From a bacterium (GTDB taxonomy: Bacteria; Bdellovibrionota_G; JALEGL01), in contig JALEGL010000005.1 of the NCBI GenBank assembly GCA_022763185.1, positions 62,001 through 126,000 of the forward strand: a stretch of DNA of 64,000 bases, written 5' to 3'. Every line of letters begins with the position of its first letter. Position 1 is the stretch's first letter. The notes under the pieces were generated by a model. It was not told the origin of the DNA. It did not search any database and saw only the letters and a list, made by a program, of their open reading frames with translations. Of this stretch, positions 28,245-37,416 are shown piece after piece. Position numbers and translations under genes: made by a program.

Positions 28245-28277
28245 AAAACAAACACTCACTTGGTGAGGGTTTGTTTT
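28245..28277. terminator. bidirectional intrinsic terminator
   Basis: A 15-base stem (one mismatch) with a 3-base loop: AAAACAAACACTCAC pairs with GTGAGGGTTTGTTTT. An A-tract precedes and a T-tract follows, so it can work on both strands. It sits between the convergent secreted orphan (plus) and the DUF1844 gene (minus). Confidence 0.85.
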
Positions 28278-28666
28278 TATGACTTTTTATCTTGAACTTC
28301 TACATAACGCATGCGCAGTTCATACAGTACCTGATCCATGAGTTTTTGCTCATTTTCATCCAAATTGCCTTTGGTTTTTTCACCCAACATCTCCAGAATA
28401 TCTACCTGTTGCTTAGCCAAAACCATATTTTTCTGGGTCTCATTGCTCACTGGATCAGGAACCAAGCCCATTTGGACTAAAGCTGAAGTGCTTATAGAAA
28501 GGACAAAAGAGGTAAAATTAATGGTGGGTGTATTTTGTGTTTCAGTTGATTGTGTTTCAGCTTCGGGTGCACTCGTCTTTGCTTGATTATCTTTTTCAGG
28601 CTTTTCTTGGCCACGCTTATCATTGACTGTGTAAGATTGTTCTGATTTTTTTTCATTGTTGCTCAT
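28277..28666 (-). CDS. DUF1844-family protein
   Basis: From ATG 28666 the product is 129 residues. The first 45 are Lys/Glu/Gln/Thr-rich and disordered; the conserved DUF1844 core follows (I-N-F-T-S-F-V-L-S-I-S-T-S-A-L-V-Q-M-G, then a helix with L-A-K-Q-Q-V-D-I-L and E-K-T-K-G-N-L, ending L-Y-E-L-R-M-R-Y). The family is small and occurs mostly in deltaproteobacteria-like genomes; its role is not known to me. The gene overlaps the end of the DUF4340 gene by 14 bases, so it belongs to the ABC/Gld-type operon. Confidence 0.85.
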   Translation of the reverse strand: MSNNEKKSEQSYTVNDKRGQEKPEKDNQAKTSAPEAETQSTETQNTPTINFTSFVLSISTSALVQMGLVPDPVSNETQKNMVLAKQQVDILEMLGEKTKGNLDENEQKLMDQVLYELRMRYVEVQDKKS

Positions 28667-30071
28667 TTTTATTATCCTTTGGTTTTGCATTCATGCTTAT
28701 ATCTACTGCATCAGATATAGACTTTATTGACTCTTTGTCAAATAGCAAATGTGAATTGTAGACTGAACTGTAGGCCTGAACATAGCTTAAGTTATGTTTC
28801 TTGTATGCTTCTTTATAAACCACCAAGCTCTGCTCTTGACCATCTTTACCTTTTAAAACAACCGTGTAGTCAACACTGAGATTTTTATTTTTATCTTGCT
28901 TTAAAAACCTATCGGCTTTTAGAGCAAACATAGCCCGACTGGCACCAAAAGCAGGACCTTCTTTATCATCCTGACTTACCCACTGATCACCACTTTGAAT
29001 AAAATTTTGGGTTTTATTGTTTTGAATCACCTCAAAAGCATTAATTTCACTGCCATTGATTGAAAATACTTTTTTAACCGCCAAGTCGCTTAAAGTATAA
29101 TAAAAGTGCCCTGGATCAACCGGGTCTTTTTTAAAAACATACGGTAAATCATCTCGATACAAAAAAGCATGGTAAGGCGTATCTTGACCTCCCTTGGGTC
29201 TAGACTCTCTCACATACAGTTTTTTAGTCTTCTGATTGTCTTCAACCACCTCAAACATAAAATCTGGCTTATTCAACAATGACTTTTTGATTACTGTTGA
29301 TAACTCTTTTTCTTCAATTAAGCCATCCACTTCAAAACTTTTTAAGTGATTTAATAAACCTTCAACTGCCAATTGATCTGCAAGTATATTGATGGGTTTT
29401 AGTAGCTGCCATTGATTGTTTTGCTTGCTTAAATGAAACTGTCCAGAAGTATTTTTTATATGAATGTCTTGAGGACGATTAAAGCCCATTAAATTTTTAT
29501 GCACATAGTCCTTGGCGTGTTCAGTTTGGGTTTCTTTGAGCTGTTGATCACTTAAATAAATAGACTCATTTTTTTTTGCAACATAGATGTAAGTCTCCAT
29601 TGTATTCATGTCACCGGTAAGAATAGTTTGTTCTGGAGTCTGTTGTTGGGCAGTAAAAATTTGTATTTCTGACTTTTCTGGACCAATGCCATAATCTGCA
29701 AATACATTCTTGCCTTTTGCGATGTATTTTTCTGCTTTGGCTGAGCTTATGTCTTCCAACAAACCTTCAACTTTTTTTTGATCTGCCAGATAACGAAACT
29801 CACCCCACTCAATGTACCATTGAGGCTCATCTTCAAACTCTTTGGCATATTCAGAAAATTCACTGGAATTCTCTTTGCTGCGTTTAAGCAATTGCCAGTG
29901 TCCTTGAGCATTACTGACTTTTATTTTTGTTATAGCATCTTTATTTAAGCTCAAAAGCAAAGCTTGTTGCTCTTTTATGGCTTCTTTTTTTTCTGATTGC
30001 TTAACATTCCACCAGTTTAAAACAATCAATGCCAGTAAAATAAAAAAAACAACGGCTATTTTTTTTAACAT
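28653..30071 (-). CDS. DUF4340-family protein of Gld-type ABC cluster
   Basis: From ATG 30071 (GGAG six bases upstream) the product is 472 residues, with one N-terminal membrane helix (residues 2-20; IAVVFFILLALIVLNWW) and a large periplasmic part. The repeat of W-Q-L-L-K-P/R segments (WQLLKRSKEN near residue 47 and WQLLKPINI near residue 225) and the A-D-Q-K/L-A-V-E-G-L-L motifs fit DUF4340, which is usually next to GldG-like genes. It probably forms part of the exporter complex encoded just upstream. Confidence 0.85.
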   Translation of the reverse strand: MLKKIAVVFFILLALIVLNWWNVKQSEKKEAIKEQQALLLSLNKDAITKIKVSNAQGHWQLLKRSKENSSEFSEYAKEFEDEPQWYIEWGEFRYLADQKKVEGLLEDISSAKAEKYIAKGKNVFADYGIGPEKSEIQIFTAQQQTPEQTILTGDMNTMETYIYVAKKNESIYLSDQQLKETQTEHAKDYVHKNLMGFNRPQDIHIKNTSGQFHLSKQNNQWQLLKPINILADQLAVEGLLNHLKSFEVDGLIEEKELSTVIKKSLLNKPDFMFEVVEDNQKTKKLYVRESRPKGGQDTPYHAFLYRDDLPYVFKKDPVDPGHFYYTLSDLAVKKVFSINGSEINAFEVIQNNKTQNFIQSGDQWVSQDDKEGPAFGASRAMFALKADRFLKQDKNKNLSVDYTVVLKGKDGQEQSLVVYKEAYKKHNLSYVQAYSSVYNSHLLFDKESIKSISDAVDISMNAKPKDNKNEQQ

Positions 30072-30129
30072 CACAATCTCCAAATTTTAAGATTCAGACC
30101 ATCATAAATTAGGCTTCATTTTTTAATGC

Positions 30130-31776
30130 TTAGCCTAATCTTTTTCTGTATAACCATAAATTTAAACCAAACAGCAAAACAAGCATGGGCAGTATAATAA
30201 TGGACAGATAAAAAATTACGTTGGCTTGTTTTGGGCTGAGCTCTATGGCCGAGCTTTTGATCAATTTAGGTCTAATGGATATTTGTTCAGTTTCGCCTCT
30301 TAAAAAGTTAAGGGCATTGATAAACAAATCATAATTGTACCGGTTCTGCCCCACCATGGCATTGGAAATAAAATCACTGTCACCCCACACAACAAGCTGC
30401 GCTTGTTTAATTTCTGGATCGTTGTCTCCTTCAACTTTAATTTCTAAATCTTTTTCTGACACTACACCTATACTGACTTTACCCACTGGATCAGTTTCTT
30501 TAATCACTGGTTTTTTATCAATGAACAAAGCTTGCAAGTCAGATTGTCCCCAACTGTTTTCTCCAGGAGCTGAAAAAGCCAATTCCACAACGGTTCCCTC
30601 AAATCCAGGAGCTTTGTTAACAGATCTTACTTGATCAAAGCTGGTATTTAAATTGCCGTTCATCCCTTGTTTTAAGGGTTCTACAATTGGGTGAGGGCCA
30701 TAATCGCTGATCATCAATTCTGTGGTTATTTGTACACCTTGCAGTAACGCCAAACGTTTTTCCAAAATAACGTTGTCACCCAAAGCCACACCCCAAGAAT
30801 TTAAAAAGTCTTTCAAACCACTCTCTACCAAGCGTACGGTGTTTTTATTCCCTGACAAGGTACTAATGTTGGGATCAAGTAACAACTGCACTTTTCCACC
30901 TGAAAGTAGATACTCATTTAAACTGATCACTTCATTGGCGCTGAAGGCACTTTGCGGACCAGCAATAACAACAATACTACAGCTTTTATCTATACTGGGC
31001 AGCATATTGCTGAGTGTTCTGATTTTAAAGCCTTCATTGACCAAACCAGGTTTGATAAAGCTTAAGCTTCTGGGATCTTGCGCATCTCCTTCTAATTTCA
31101 ATTCACCATGCCCTTGAGTAAAACAAAGCAAGGTTTCTCCGTTACGGGTTACTTTAAGGATAGCTTGGGTAATCTCTTGTTCTGAAGCTGCTTGCAAAAT
31201 ATGTTGTTGCTCACCGTACTGAATTAAAATATCTCCATCTTGCGCAGAGATTTTTTGTGCTTCAAGCTTGGCTACATCTGGGTCTTTAAACTCAACAAAA
31301 ACTTGCTTGCTTGCATCTTGGTAGTATTGCAATAGGTTTTTTAACCCTGGCTTTTGCTGATTGCTCTCCACCATAAACACATGAATCTTCAAAGGTTGCT
31401 TCAATTGCTCTAAAATTTTTATACTTTGATCAGACAGACTGTTAATTTTATTTTGGGTATAATCTTTTTTCCAATTTAAACTTCTACTGGAAATAACGTT
31501 CAACACAGCCAGGCAACACACAACCAAGACAATAAATACCGTATTGCCTAACCTTCCCTGATTTTTTTTATTGCCTAAGGCATCCTTGAGACCCCCTGGG
31601 CTTTTCATCAAGTGTTGAATACTCATCACCAAGTAATAGGCTAAAAATAACAAGGCTCCAATCATCAAACTTCTAAAAAACCAGTTGCCGCTGTCTTTGG
31701 TAATGGCATAGCCCAGTATGGCTCCCAACAAAAGAACCAAGCCAGTAACACCGCTCATCAATGATGTTGTCTTCAT
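30130..31776 (-). CDS. GldG-like ABC auxiliary protein
   Basis: The 548-residue product has hydrophobic segments near residues 10-25, 35-55, 78-95 and a C-terminal helix at about 520-542, with a large extracytoplasmic domain between. The domain matches the ABC auxiliary family linked to gliding (T-Q-G-H-G-E-L-K, I-V-V-I-A-G-P-Q-S-A-F-S, L-L-D-P-N, and V-W-G-D-S-D-F-I-S-N). These proteins sit on the ABC permease and probably handle an extracytoplasmic substrate. Only 3 bases separate its 5' end from the permease gene. Gliding itself is not shown. Confidence 0.85.
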   Translation of the reverse strand: MKTTSLMSGVTGLVLLLGAILGYAITKDSGNWFFRSLMIGALLFLAYYLVMSIQHLMKSPGGLKDALGNKKNQGRLGNTVFIVLVVCCLAVLNVISSRSLNWKKDYTQNKINSLSDQSIKILEQLKQPLKIHVFMVESNQQKPGLKNLLQYYQDASKQVFVEFKDPDVAKLEAQKISAQDGDILIQYGEQQHILQAASEQEITQAILKVTRNGETLLCFTQGHGELKLEGDAQDPRSLSFIKPGLVNEGFKIRTLSNMLPSIDKSCSIVVIAGPQSAFSANEVISLNEYLLSGGKVQLLLDPNISTLSGNKNTVRLVESGLKDFLNSWGVALGDNVILEKRLALLQGVQITTELMISDYGPHPIVEPLKQGMNGNLNTSFDQVRSVNKAPGFEGTVVELAFSAPGENSWGQSDLQALFIDKKPVIKETDPVGKVSIGVVSEKDLEIKVEGDNDPEIKQAQLVVWGDSDFISNAMVGQNRYNYDLFINALNFLRGETEQISIRPKLIKSSAIELSPKQANVIFYLSIIILPMLVLLFGLNLWLYRKRLG

Positions 31777-31779
31777 TTT

Positions 31780-32571
31780 TTACCTCCACCCTTGTGCATC
31801 TAAAGAACGATGGGTTAAAAACACAAATAAACCCGATAAACTTAAAAAATAAACAATATCCCTGCTGTCCACCACACCTCTAAGCATGGATTTCATATGT
31901 TCCGGTATAGAGATGTACTGAACTACACTGTAAAGCATACTACCCTCTTTCAAACCAATAGAACTGATCACAAATAACAACAGCAAAGCAACAAAAGTCA
32001 TCACAGCCGCCACAATCTGATTTTCTGTTAATGAGCTAGCAAACATTCCAATAGCCAATGCAGCCGCCGCATAAAGAAAAACACTCACATAGCCAGTTAT
32101 CACTGGCCCTAGCTCAGGGGGACTATCCAAACTGGCAAATAAAAAAACTTGATAAACAATGGTCGGCACAATCATCATCACCACAAACAAAAATGCCGAT
32201 ACATATTTTCCCCATACAATGTGCGTTGTACTTAAGGGCGCTGTTTTTAATAGCTCATCTGTTTTTTTACTTTTTTCTTCTGCAAAACTACGCATCATCA
32301 ACAGTGGAATTAAAAACAATAAAATAAACGCCATATTAAATAAGCTGGGGGCAATTACAATGTCATTAAGATTTAAACTTTCAAGATACTGCGGGTTTTG
32401 TGTCATTTGCGCTAAATTTTTATAGTTCTCATACATCATGCTGAATTTGCTTAAACCCACATAAAAGAAAAATCCCGTTAAGGATAAAAATACCACCATA
32501 ACCACATAGGCTATAGGCGAATAAAAATAGTGCTTCAACTCTTTCTCAACAATGGTCCACATCTTTTTCAT
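31780..32571 (-). CDS. GldF-like ABC transporter permease
   Basis: The 263-residue product has six membrane segments in the ABC-2 type layout: a first helix after W-T-I-V-E-K-E-L-K-H-Y-F-Y-S-P, then L-L-M-M-R-S-F-A-E-E-K (the E-x-x-x-G-like loop region) and G-K-Y-V-S-A-F-L-F-V. The family ABC-2 permease works with the ATPase upstream. The mRNA reads GAGG before ATG 32571. It is the second gene in the operon 33331-28277. Confidence 0.9.
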   Translation of the reverse strand: MKKMWTIVEKELKHYFYSPIAYVVMVVFLSLTGFFFYVGLSKFSMMYENYKNLAQMTQNPQYLESLNLNDIVIAPSLFNMAFILLFLIPLLMMRSFAEEKSKKTDELLKTAPLSTTHIVWGKYVSAFLFVVMMIVPTIVYQVFLFASLDSPPELGPVITGYVSVFLYAAAALAIGMFASSLTENQIVAAVMTFVALLLLFVISSIGLKEGSMLYSVVQYISIPEHMKSMLRGVVDSRDIVYFLSLSGLFVFLTHRSLDAQGWR

Positions 32572-32611
32572 GACTTACCTCTTTCAATAAACGCTCATTA
32601 TACCTAAACAA

Positions 32612-33331
32612 TTAATTTGTTTGGTTGAGCATGACATCAACAAACACTTCTTCTAGAGTTTTATTCTGAGTCAACTCTTTAATAGAGCCCTCAAGTGCTA
32701 TTTTCCCCTGATGCACAAACACCGCCCGATCACAAATCATATTCACCTCCGGTAAAATATGCGTGGACAAAATAATGGTATGCTCTTGGGATAAAGACTC
32801 AATAAGCGCTCTTATTTCTCGAATCTGCGTTGGATCCAAACCCACAGTGGGCTCATCAAGTATCAAAACATCTGGCTTATGGACAATGGCTTGGGCCAAG
32901 CCCACTCTTTGTTTGTAGCCTTTGGACAAGTTACCAATCATGCGTTTGGCAACTTGTTTCAAGCCACATTTCTCAATAGCCCACTCTATTTGTTCTTTTT
33001 GTAACTTGCTTGGAATTTCTCTAACTTTAGCCACAAACTTCAAAAAAGCTTCTACTGTAAAGTCAAAGTAAACAGGTGGCGTCTCAGGCAAATAGCCTAT
33101 GCGTCGCTTGACTTCCATAGGCTCTTTTAAAATGTCATAGCCTGCGATCAAGGCTGTTCCAGAACTTGGTTGCAAGGAACCGGTCATAATTCGCATGGTG
33201 GTGGTTTTACCGGCACCATTGGCACCTAAAAACCCCAAAATCTCACCTTTCTTTACTTTGAAAGAAATATCATTCACGGCTGTTATATCACCGTAGACTT
33301 TATAAATATGCTGCGCTTCAATCATGGGCAC
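32612..33331 (-). CDS. ABC transporter ATP-binding subunit (GldA-like)
   Basis: The 239-residue product has Walker A G-A-N-G-A-G-K-T-T near residue 36, the Q-loop L-P-E-T-P-P, the signature L-S-K-G-Y-K-Q-R-V near residue 135 and Walker B V-L-I-L-D-E-P-T. A 40-base gap separates it from the permease; a TATAAT in that gap (minus strand, near 32597) may be an internal promoter or chance. It leads the five-gene operon ATPase-permease-GldG-DUF4340-DUF1844. Confidence 0.93.
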   Translation of the reverse strand: MPMIEAQHIYKVYGDITAVNDISFKVKKGEILGFLGANGAGKTTTMRIMTGSLQPSSGTALIAGYDILKEPMEVKRRIGYLPETPPVYFDFTVEAFLKFVAKVREIPSKLQKEQIEWAIEKCGLKQVAKRMIGNLSKGYKQRVGLAQAIVHKPDVLILDEPTVGLDPTQIREIRALIESLSQEHTIILSTHILPEVNMICDRAVFVHQGKIALEGSIKELTQNKTLEEVFVDVMLNQTN

Positions 33332-33508
33332 CTCGTTTTGCTGCTTGAATCCTAAGACTTTTATGACTCAAATTTTTACCAAAACCTCTCAATAACTCAA
33401 GTTATTCAAAGAAGTTAGGAGAACTTACTTTAACAAAAGATGTATGATTTTAGATTTTTAAAAGACAAACATCGCTTAAACCGTTAAACTGTTGTTTATA
33501 TTATAATT

Positions 33509-35491
33509 ATGTCAAACGGTATTATTTACAATAAGCGCAACAAAAAGAAAAAAGGGCCTCCTAGTTTTCCGGTAACCTCACTTGAAGATTTAAAGATCAT
33601 TAAACTTTTTCGTGATATTCCTAACTTCACTTTAAAGCAGCTGCAAGGTAAAGTCAGACGCGCTAGCGCCTTAGCCAATGAAGACATCTTAGAATTTGAA
33701 ACCGACACAGAAAGTTTTGCTCACTTTTTTTTCATTGCCAAAGGCCAAGTTAAAATTATTGGTTTTGACGAAAACGCGCGTAAAATTCCCATTAATTTTT
33801 TACGCAAAGGTGAGTTTTTTGTGGATAAACCCATGACTTGGAACAACCTAACTGCCAGTAAAGTTGTTGCCATCACCGATGCTGAGATTTTGATTGTTCG
33901 TAAAGAAGATTTAAAAACCTTTGCTCGCAGCAGCCAAGTTTTTGAAAACAGACTTAAACAAATCAGTGATCGTATTGATTACCGAAACCGAATTTACTGT
34001 GAAGACAGTTATTCACGTTCTGTTTTGGATTTTTTGGTGGATACCGCTTTAACTCAGGCCTCCCGTATTAAAATTACACAAATGAATAAGTGTATTGAGT
34101 GCGATACCTGTTATGATGCCTGTGAAGATCGACATGGCTTTCAAAGAATTGAACGCGGTTATGCCAAGTTTGGGGTGATGGACATTGCCCAAAGCTGCTT
34201 AACGTGCTTTTACCCTACCTGTATTCCCTCTTGCCCGGTTGAAAGTGTTATTTTCAACCCAGACAGCGGTGAAGTTGAAATCAAAGATGATTGTATTGGC
34301 TGTCAGTCTTGTGCAAAAGCTTGTCAGTATGGTGCCATCACCATCCATAAAGTGGATCAAAAAGACGAACGTTTTTCTCGCTTTTTAAACCACCCTGGTC
34401 AAAAACGGCCTCCTAAGTTTATCGCTGACAAATGCAATCATTGTGATGGTTTTAGTGATCTGGCGTGTATTTCACATTGTCCCACCGGCGCCATTATTGA
34501 ACTAAGTGCCAACGAACTGTTAGAAAACCCAACCATTTTTAGCGTCAATCAAAACACACAAGCCAAAAATGAAGAGCTGGATGAACGCTCTGGTCTGGTT
34601 AAATTTCTGCAAAAAATATATTTTCTCTTGGCCTTTAGCATAATCACTTGGTTAAGTTTTGAATTTCTTGCCTTACAAGAACAATTCTACTCGCAGTTTT
34701 CTCTTCTACTCAAAGCACAGCGCGTGGGTTTTATTGATTCAAGCATAGAACTTAATTTTAATAAAGGCTCACAACTCTGTTTGTTTATTGGCAATATTGG
34801 CTTTTCAATGATTGTTGCTGCAATGATTTATCCTATGCGTAAGGCCTTTCCTCGCCTCTTTGGACGCTTTGGCTCCAAGCCTCTGTGGCTTGATTTTCAT
34901 AACTTTGCTGGCTTTGTTGGTACCATTTTGGTTTTATTTCATACCGGCTTTGAATTTGAAATGGGTTGGGGTACCTTAGGTATGGTCTCTTTACTGTTTG
35001 TGATGATTACCGGCATGTTTGGTCGTTTTTTATATCAAATTATTCCCAGAACCGTGGCCACAACAGAGCTCAAATTTAGACAAATTCAGGAACAAGATCG
35101 TGAATTGGCGTATAAACTAGATGCTATTTTTGAAAAAGGAACACGCAGCCGACGCATTATTGATAAAATCGTAGAAGAAACCAATTTTGAAGAACTGGAT
35201 GATCCAAGCATGCTTAAGCTTTTGAAATCTGTTGTTCATACTGGGTGGTTATTGATTAGGATCAAATACTTTACGCCCAAAGAAATGGAAAGCTACAAAC
35301 GTCAGTACAGCACCTTTAGAAATATGGTTTATCGTAAAGTGCTGTTAATGCGCAATGTTCGCTTCTTGGAATTTGCTTCGCGCTTGTTTATTAAATGGCA
35401 GTATGTGCATAAGCCTCTGGCTTACGTCATGGGGATCTTTGCCATCATCCACGTGATTTACAACCTGTTCTTTTTTACCGGTTGGACTTAA
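33509..35491 (+). CDS. cyclic-nucleotide-binding / 4Fe-4S ferredoxin / membrane cytochrome b-like fusion protein
   Basis: The 660-residue product has three parts. Residues about 30-160 resemble a cAMP/cGMP-binding (CNB) domain (F-F-F-I-A-K-G-Q-V-K-I-I-G). Residues about 190-330 carry ferredoxin-like cysteine groups: C-I-E-C-D-T-C-Y-D-A-C, C-L-T-C-x6-C-P, C-I-G-C-Q-S-C-A-K-A-C and C-N-H-C-D-x-F. Residues about 365-660 hold several membrane helices; His residues in F-H-N-F-A-G-F, L-F-H-T-G-F-E and Y-V-H-K-P-L-A-Y and the last helix (A-I-I-H-V-I-Y) could ligate b-type hemes. I infer a regulated membrane electron carrier between quinone/NADH-side Fe-S clusters and periplasmic cytochromes. A TATAAT is almost at the ATG, so the start or promoter is uncertain. 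Confidence 0.82.
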   Translation: MSNGIIYNKRNKKKKGPPSFPVTSLEDLKIIKLFRDIPNFTLKQLQGKVRRASALANEDILEFETDTESFAHFFFIAKGQVKIIGFDENARKIPINFLRKGEFFVDKPMTWNNLTASKVVAITDAEILIVRKEDLKTFARSSQVFENRLKQISDRIDYRNRIYCEDSYSRSVLDFLVDTALTQASRIKITQMNKCIECDTCYDACEDRHGFQRIERGYAKFGVMDIAQSCLTCFYPTCIPSCPVESVIFNPDSGEVEIKDDCIGCQSCAKACQYGAITIHKVDQKDERFSRFLNHPGQKRPPKFIADKCNHCDGFSDLACISHCPTGAIIELSANELLENPTIFSVNQNTQAKNEELDERSGLVKFLQKIYFLLAFSIITWLSFEFLALQEQFYSQFSLLLKAQRVGFIDSSIELNFNKGSQLCLFIGNIGFSMIVAAMIYPMRKAFPRLFGRFGSKPLWLDFHNFAGFVGTILVLFHTGFEFEMGWGTLGMVSLLFVMITGMFGRFLYQIIPRTVATTELKFRQIQEQDRELAYKLDAIFEKGTRSRRIIDKIVEETNFEELDDPSMLKLLKSVVHTGWLLIRIKYFTPKEMESYKRQYSTFRNMVYRKVLLMRNVRFLEFASRLFIKWQYVHKPLAYVMGIFAIIHVIYNLFFFTGWT

Positions 35492-35749
35492 TACTTTATA
35501 TGCATATTTATAAACCTATTAGGCATCAAAACTGAAATCATAAAATATATCATTGTGCTTTATGCCTAAGCAGTACTTTTTAATATTTTCCTTTGTAAAT
35601 TTAAGTTCTGGCACATTCAACACCATCAATACAAAAATTATTACACTTTTTTAAACACTTAATAGCGCAATGTTCAATCAGAACTCCAACCTTTTATTAT
35701 TTTTTAAAGTTGAGCATATTTTATTTTATACGATGATTAAAAACTTTTT

Positions 35750-36505
35750 TCATTCACCAGGATTAAGCTCATAAAAGCCATCCGTTCCGGTTACATCTCC
35801 ATTTGTATCAATATAAATTCCACGCGAGATCGTCCAAAAAGCATCTTGAGTTAATGGTGATGGCTGTGCAGCAATAGAATAACCAGTTGAACCCGTGTAA
35901 TCTCCGTCAGTATCAGCAAAAGCATAAATCATGAGTGTATTATTTTGATCTACACTATATTCAGCTGCCATATCAGAAGACGTATTGGCTTTGATTAAGA
36001 AATATCCCGGGCTTTCACTAATTAATGAAACACCCATAGTAGGATTTAGTGGATATTGCTTTTCTTCCCTATTGAATATCATTTCTGCTCCTACGTTTTG
36101 ATAGCTGGTTTGAACAGAACAGTTGTTATCGATATATAAGTTAGCTTTAGGTAAAACAAGACTACAAACATATTGTTTATTCATAGAAGGCCTATGGGAT
36201 GATGCCACATTCATATCGCAGTCAACTGTTTGACTGCTATAGCTCGATATAGGTGAAAAAGTAGGTGTAAAGTTAGCCGCACATGTTAAACCTAAAGAAT
36301 TAATTTTAGGATCCGCGTACCAAACAATCTCTGCATCATAAGCTTTACGCAATAGCAACTTAGCTTCGCTAGACTTACTTTTTTGAATATATTTTAAATA
36401 AGCCGGTACTGCTGTTGATGCCAACAAGCCAATAATAGCAATTGTAATCATCAGTTCGATTAGTGTAAAACCACTTAAAAAAAAGAAATTGAACTTATTT
36501 TTCAT
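35750..36505 (-). CDS. type IV prepilin-like protein
   Basis: The 251-residue product has a classic class-III signal: a short basic leader MKNKFNFFFLSG, cleavage before F-T-L-I-E-L and the conserved Glu5, then a hydrophobic alpha-helix (MITIAIIGLLASTAVPAYLKYIQ). The C-terminal globular part is Ser/Asn/Tyr-rich with three or more Cys, and is longer than a usual pilin (about 150). No pilus-assembly genes are present here. It sits on the minus strand between the membrane redox fusion and the multiheme genes. Confidence 0.85.
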   Translation of the reverse strand: MKNKFNFFFLSGFTLIELMITIAIIGLLASTAVPAYLKYIQKSKSSEAKLLLRKAYDAEIVWYADPKINSLGLTCAANFTPTFSPISSYSSQTVDCDMNVASSHRPSMNKQYVCSLVLPKANLYIDNNCSVQTSYQNVGAEMIFNREEKQYPLNPTMGVSLISESPGYFLIKANTSSDMAAEYSVDQNNTLMIYAFADTDGDYTGSTGYSIAAQPSPLTQDAFWTISRGIYIDTNGDVTGTDGFYELNPGE

Positions 36506-36743
36506 TATTATATTTTACGTATTATAAATAATTGTTACAACATTTTAAATACAATTTTAAAAAGACGATTACATATTTAACTCACCAACAATCGCATAAA
36601 CTATAAAGTTAGTAAAATCACTTCTTTAGAGCTTGCTATTCTAAATAGCTAAATCTATTCTGTATCAGTTTTTTAGAGCTGAACCGAAACTGAACAAAAA
36701 AACCTTTAATAACAATTACCTAGATATACTCTGCTAAACTTGT

Positions 36744-36749
36744 TATAAT
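36744..36749 (+). promoter_or_regulatory. TATAAT near-leaderless -10 before the 6-heme cytochrome gene
   Basis: TATAAT lies 9 bases before GTG 36759, so the expected transcript start would be only a few bases before the start codon. No good -35 is visible. The same pattern is seen before 552(-) and 16474(-). Confidence 0.3.
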
Positions 36750-36758
36750 TAAAAGTGC

Positions 36759-37331
36759 GTGCGTAAGTTATTGTTTTATAGTTTTATCCTAAGCTTATCT
36801 TTACCCTATATGGCTAAAGCACAGTTTTTTTCACCCGGAGATTTAAGTAAAGCCCATTACAAATATCTTAACGGCTTTTCTAAATGCACCAAATGCCATA
36901 CGGGCAATCGTAAAAAAGCCTGCTTAAAGTGTCATACCGATATTGCAAAAAAAATTGAATCGAAATCTGGCTACCATTACCGCAATGATAATAAACGCTG
37001 TTATCAGTGTCATGGCGAGCACCGGGGTAAAAAACATGATTTAAGAGATTTAAAACGCATTGGCTTTAAACATGAAGACACTGGCTGGCCTTTAAAGGGC
37101 AAACATAAACGCCTTGATTGTGAAGACTGCCACACGGATAAACGCGTTAACGCCATTACCGGTAAAAAAACTAAATTAACCACTTACCTCAAAAACTCTA
37201 GCAAATGCAGCTCCTGCCACCCAAATCCACACAAAAAACCAGAATACCAAAAACCTTGTGACGAGTGTCACAATGCCCAAGACTGGAATTATTTTGATTT
37301 TGCCAAAGATAAAAAAGTAAAGAAAAAATAA
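36759..37331 (+). CDS. 6-heme c-type cytochrome
   Basis: The 190-residue product has a signal peptide (KLLFYSFILSLSLPYMAKAQ) and six CxxCH heme-attachment motifs: CTKCH, CLKCH, CYQCH, CEDCH, CSSCH and CDECH. The start is GTG. After the signal, F-S-P-G-D-L-S-K-A-H-Y begins a stretch closely similar to the first 160 residues of the 27-heme protein (shared motifs include S-G-Y-H, G-W-P/S-L-x-G-K-H-K and A-I-T-G-K). It is a periplasmic electron carrier, likely working with the larger protein encoded 86 bases later. Confidence 0.93.
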   Translation: MRKLLFYSFILSLSLPYMAKAQFFSPGDLSKAHYKYLNGFSKCTKCHTGNRKKACLKCHTDIAKKIESKSGYHYRNDNKRCYQCHGEHRGKKHDLRDLKRIGFKHEDTGWPLKGKHKRLDCEDCHTDKRVNAITGKKTKLTTYLKNSSKCSSCHPNPHKKPEYQKPCDECHNAQDWNYFDFAKDKKVKKK

Positions 37332-37416
37332 GGCCCTTGTGCTTGACAATTTTATTGGTTTAATCGTGTTTTTACTTTGTATCCCACTCATATCCCCCTA
37401 AAATAGAGTCAAGATT

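Noticed and set aside
35518-35570. Inverted repeat TTAGGCAT ... ATGCCTAA downstream of the redox fusion
   Set aside because: Only 8 bases per arm with a loop of about 36 bases and no T-tract; not a supported terminator or operator.
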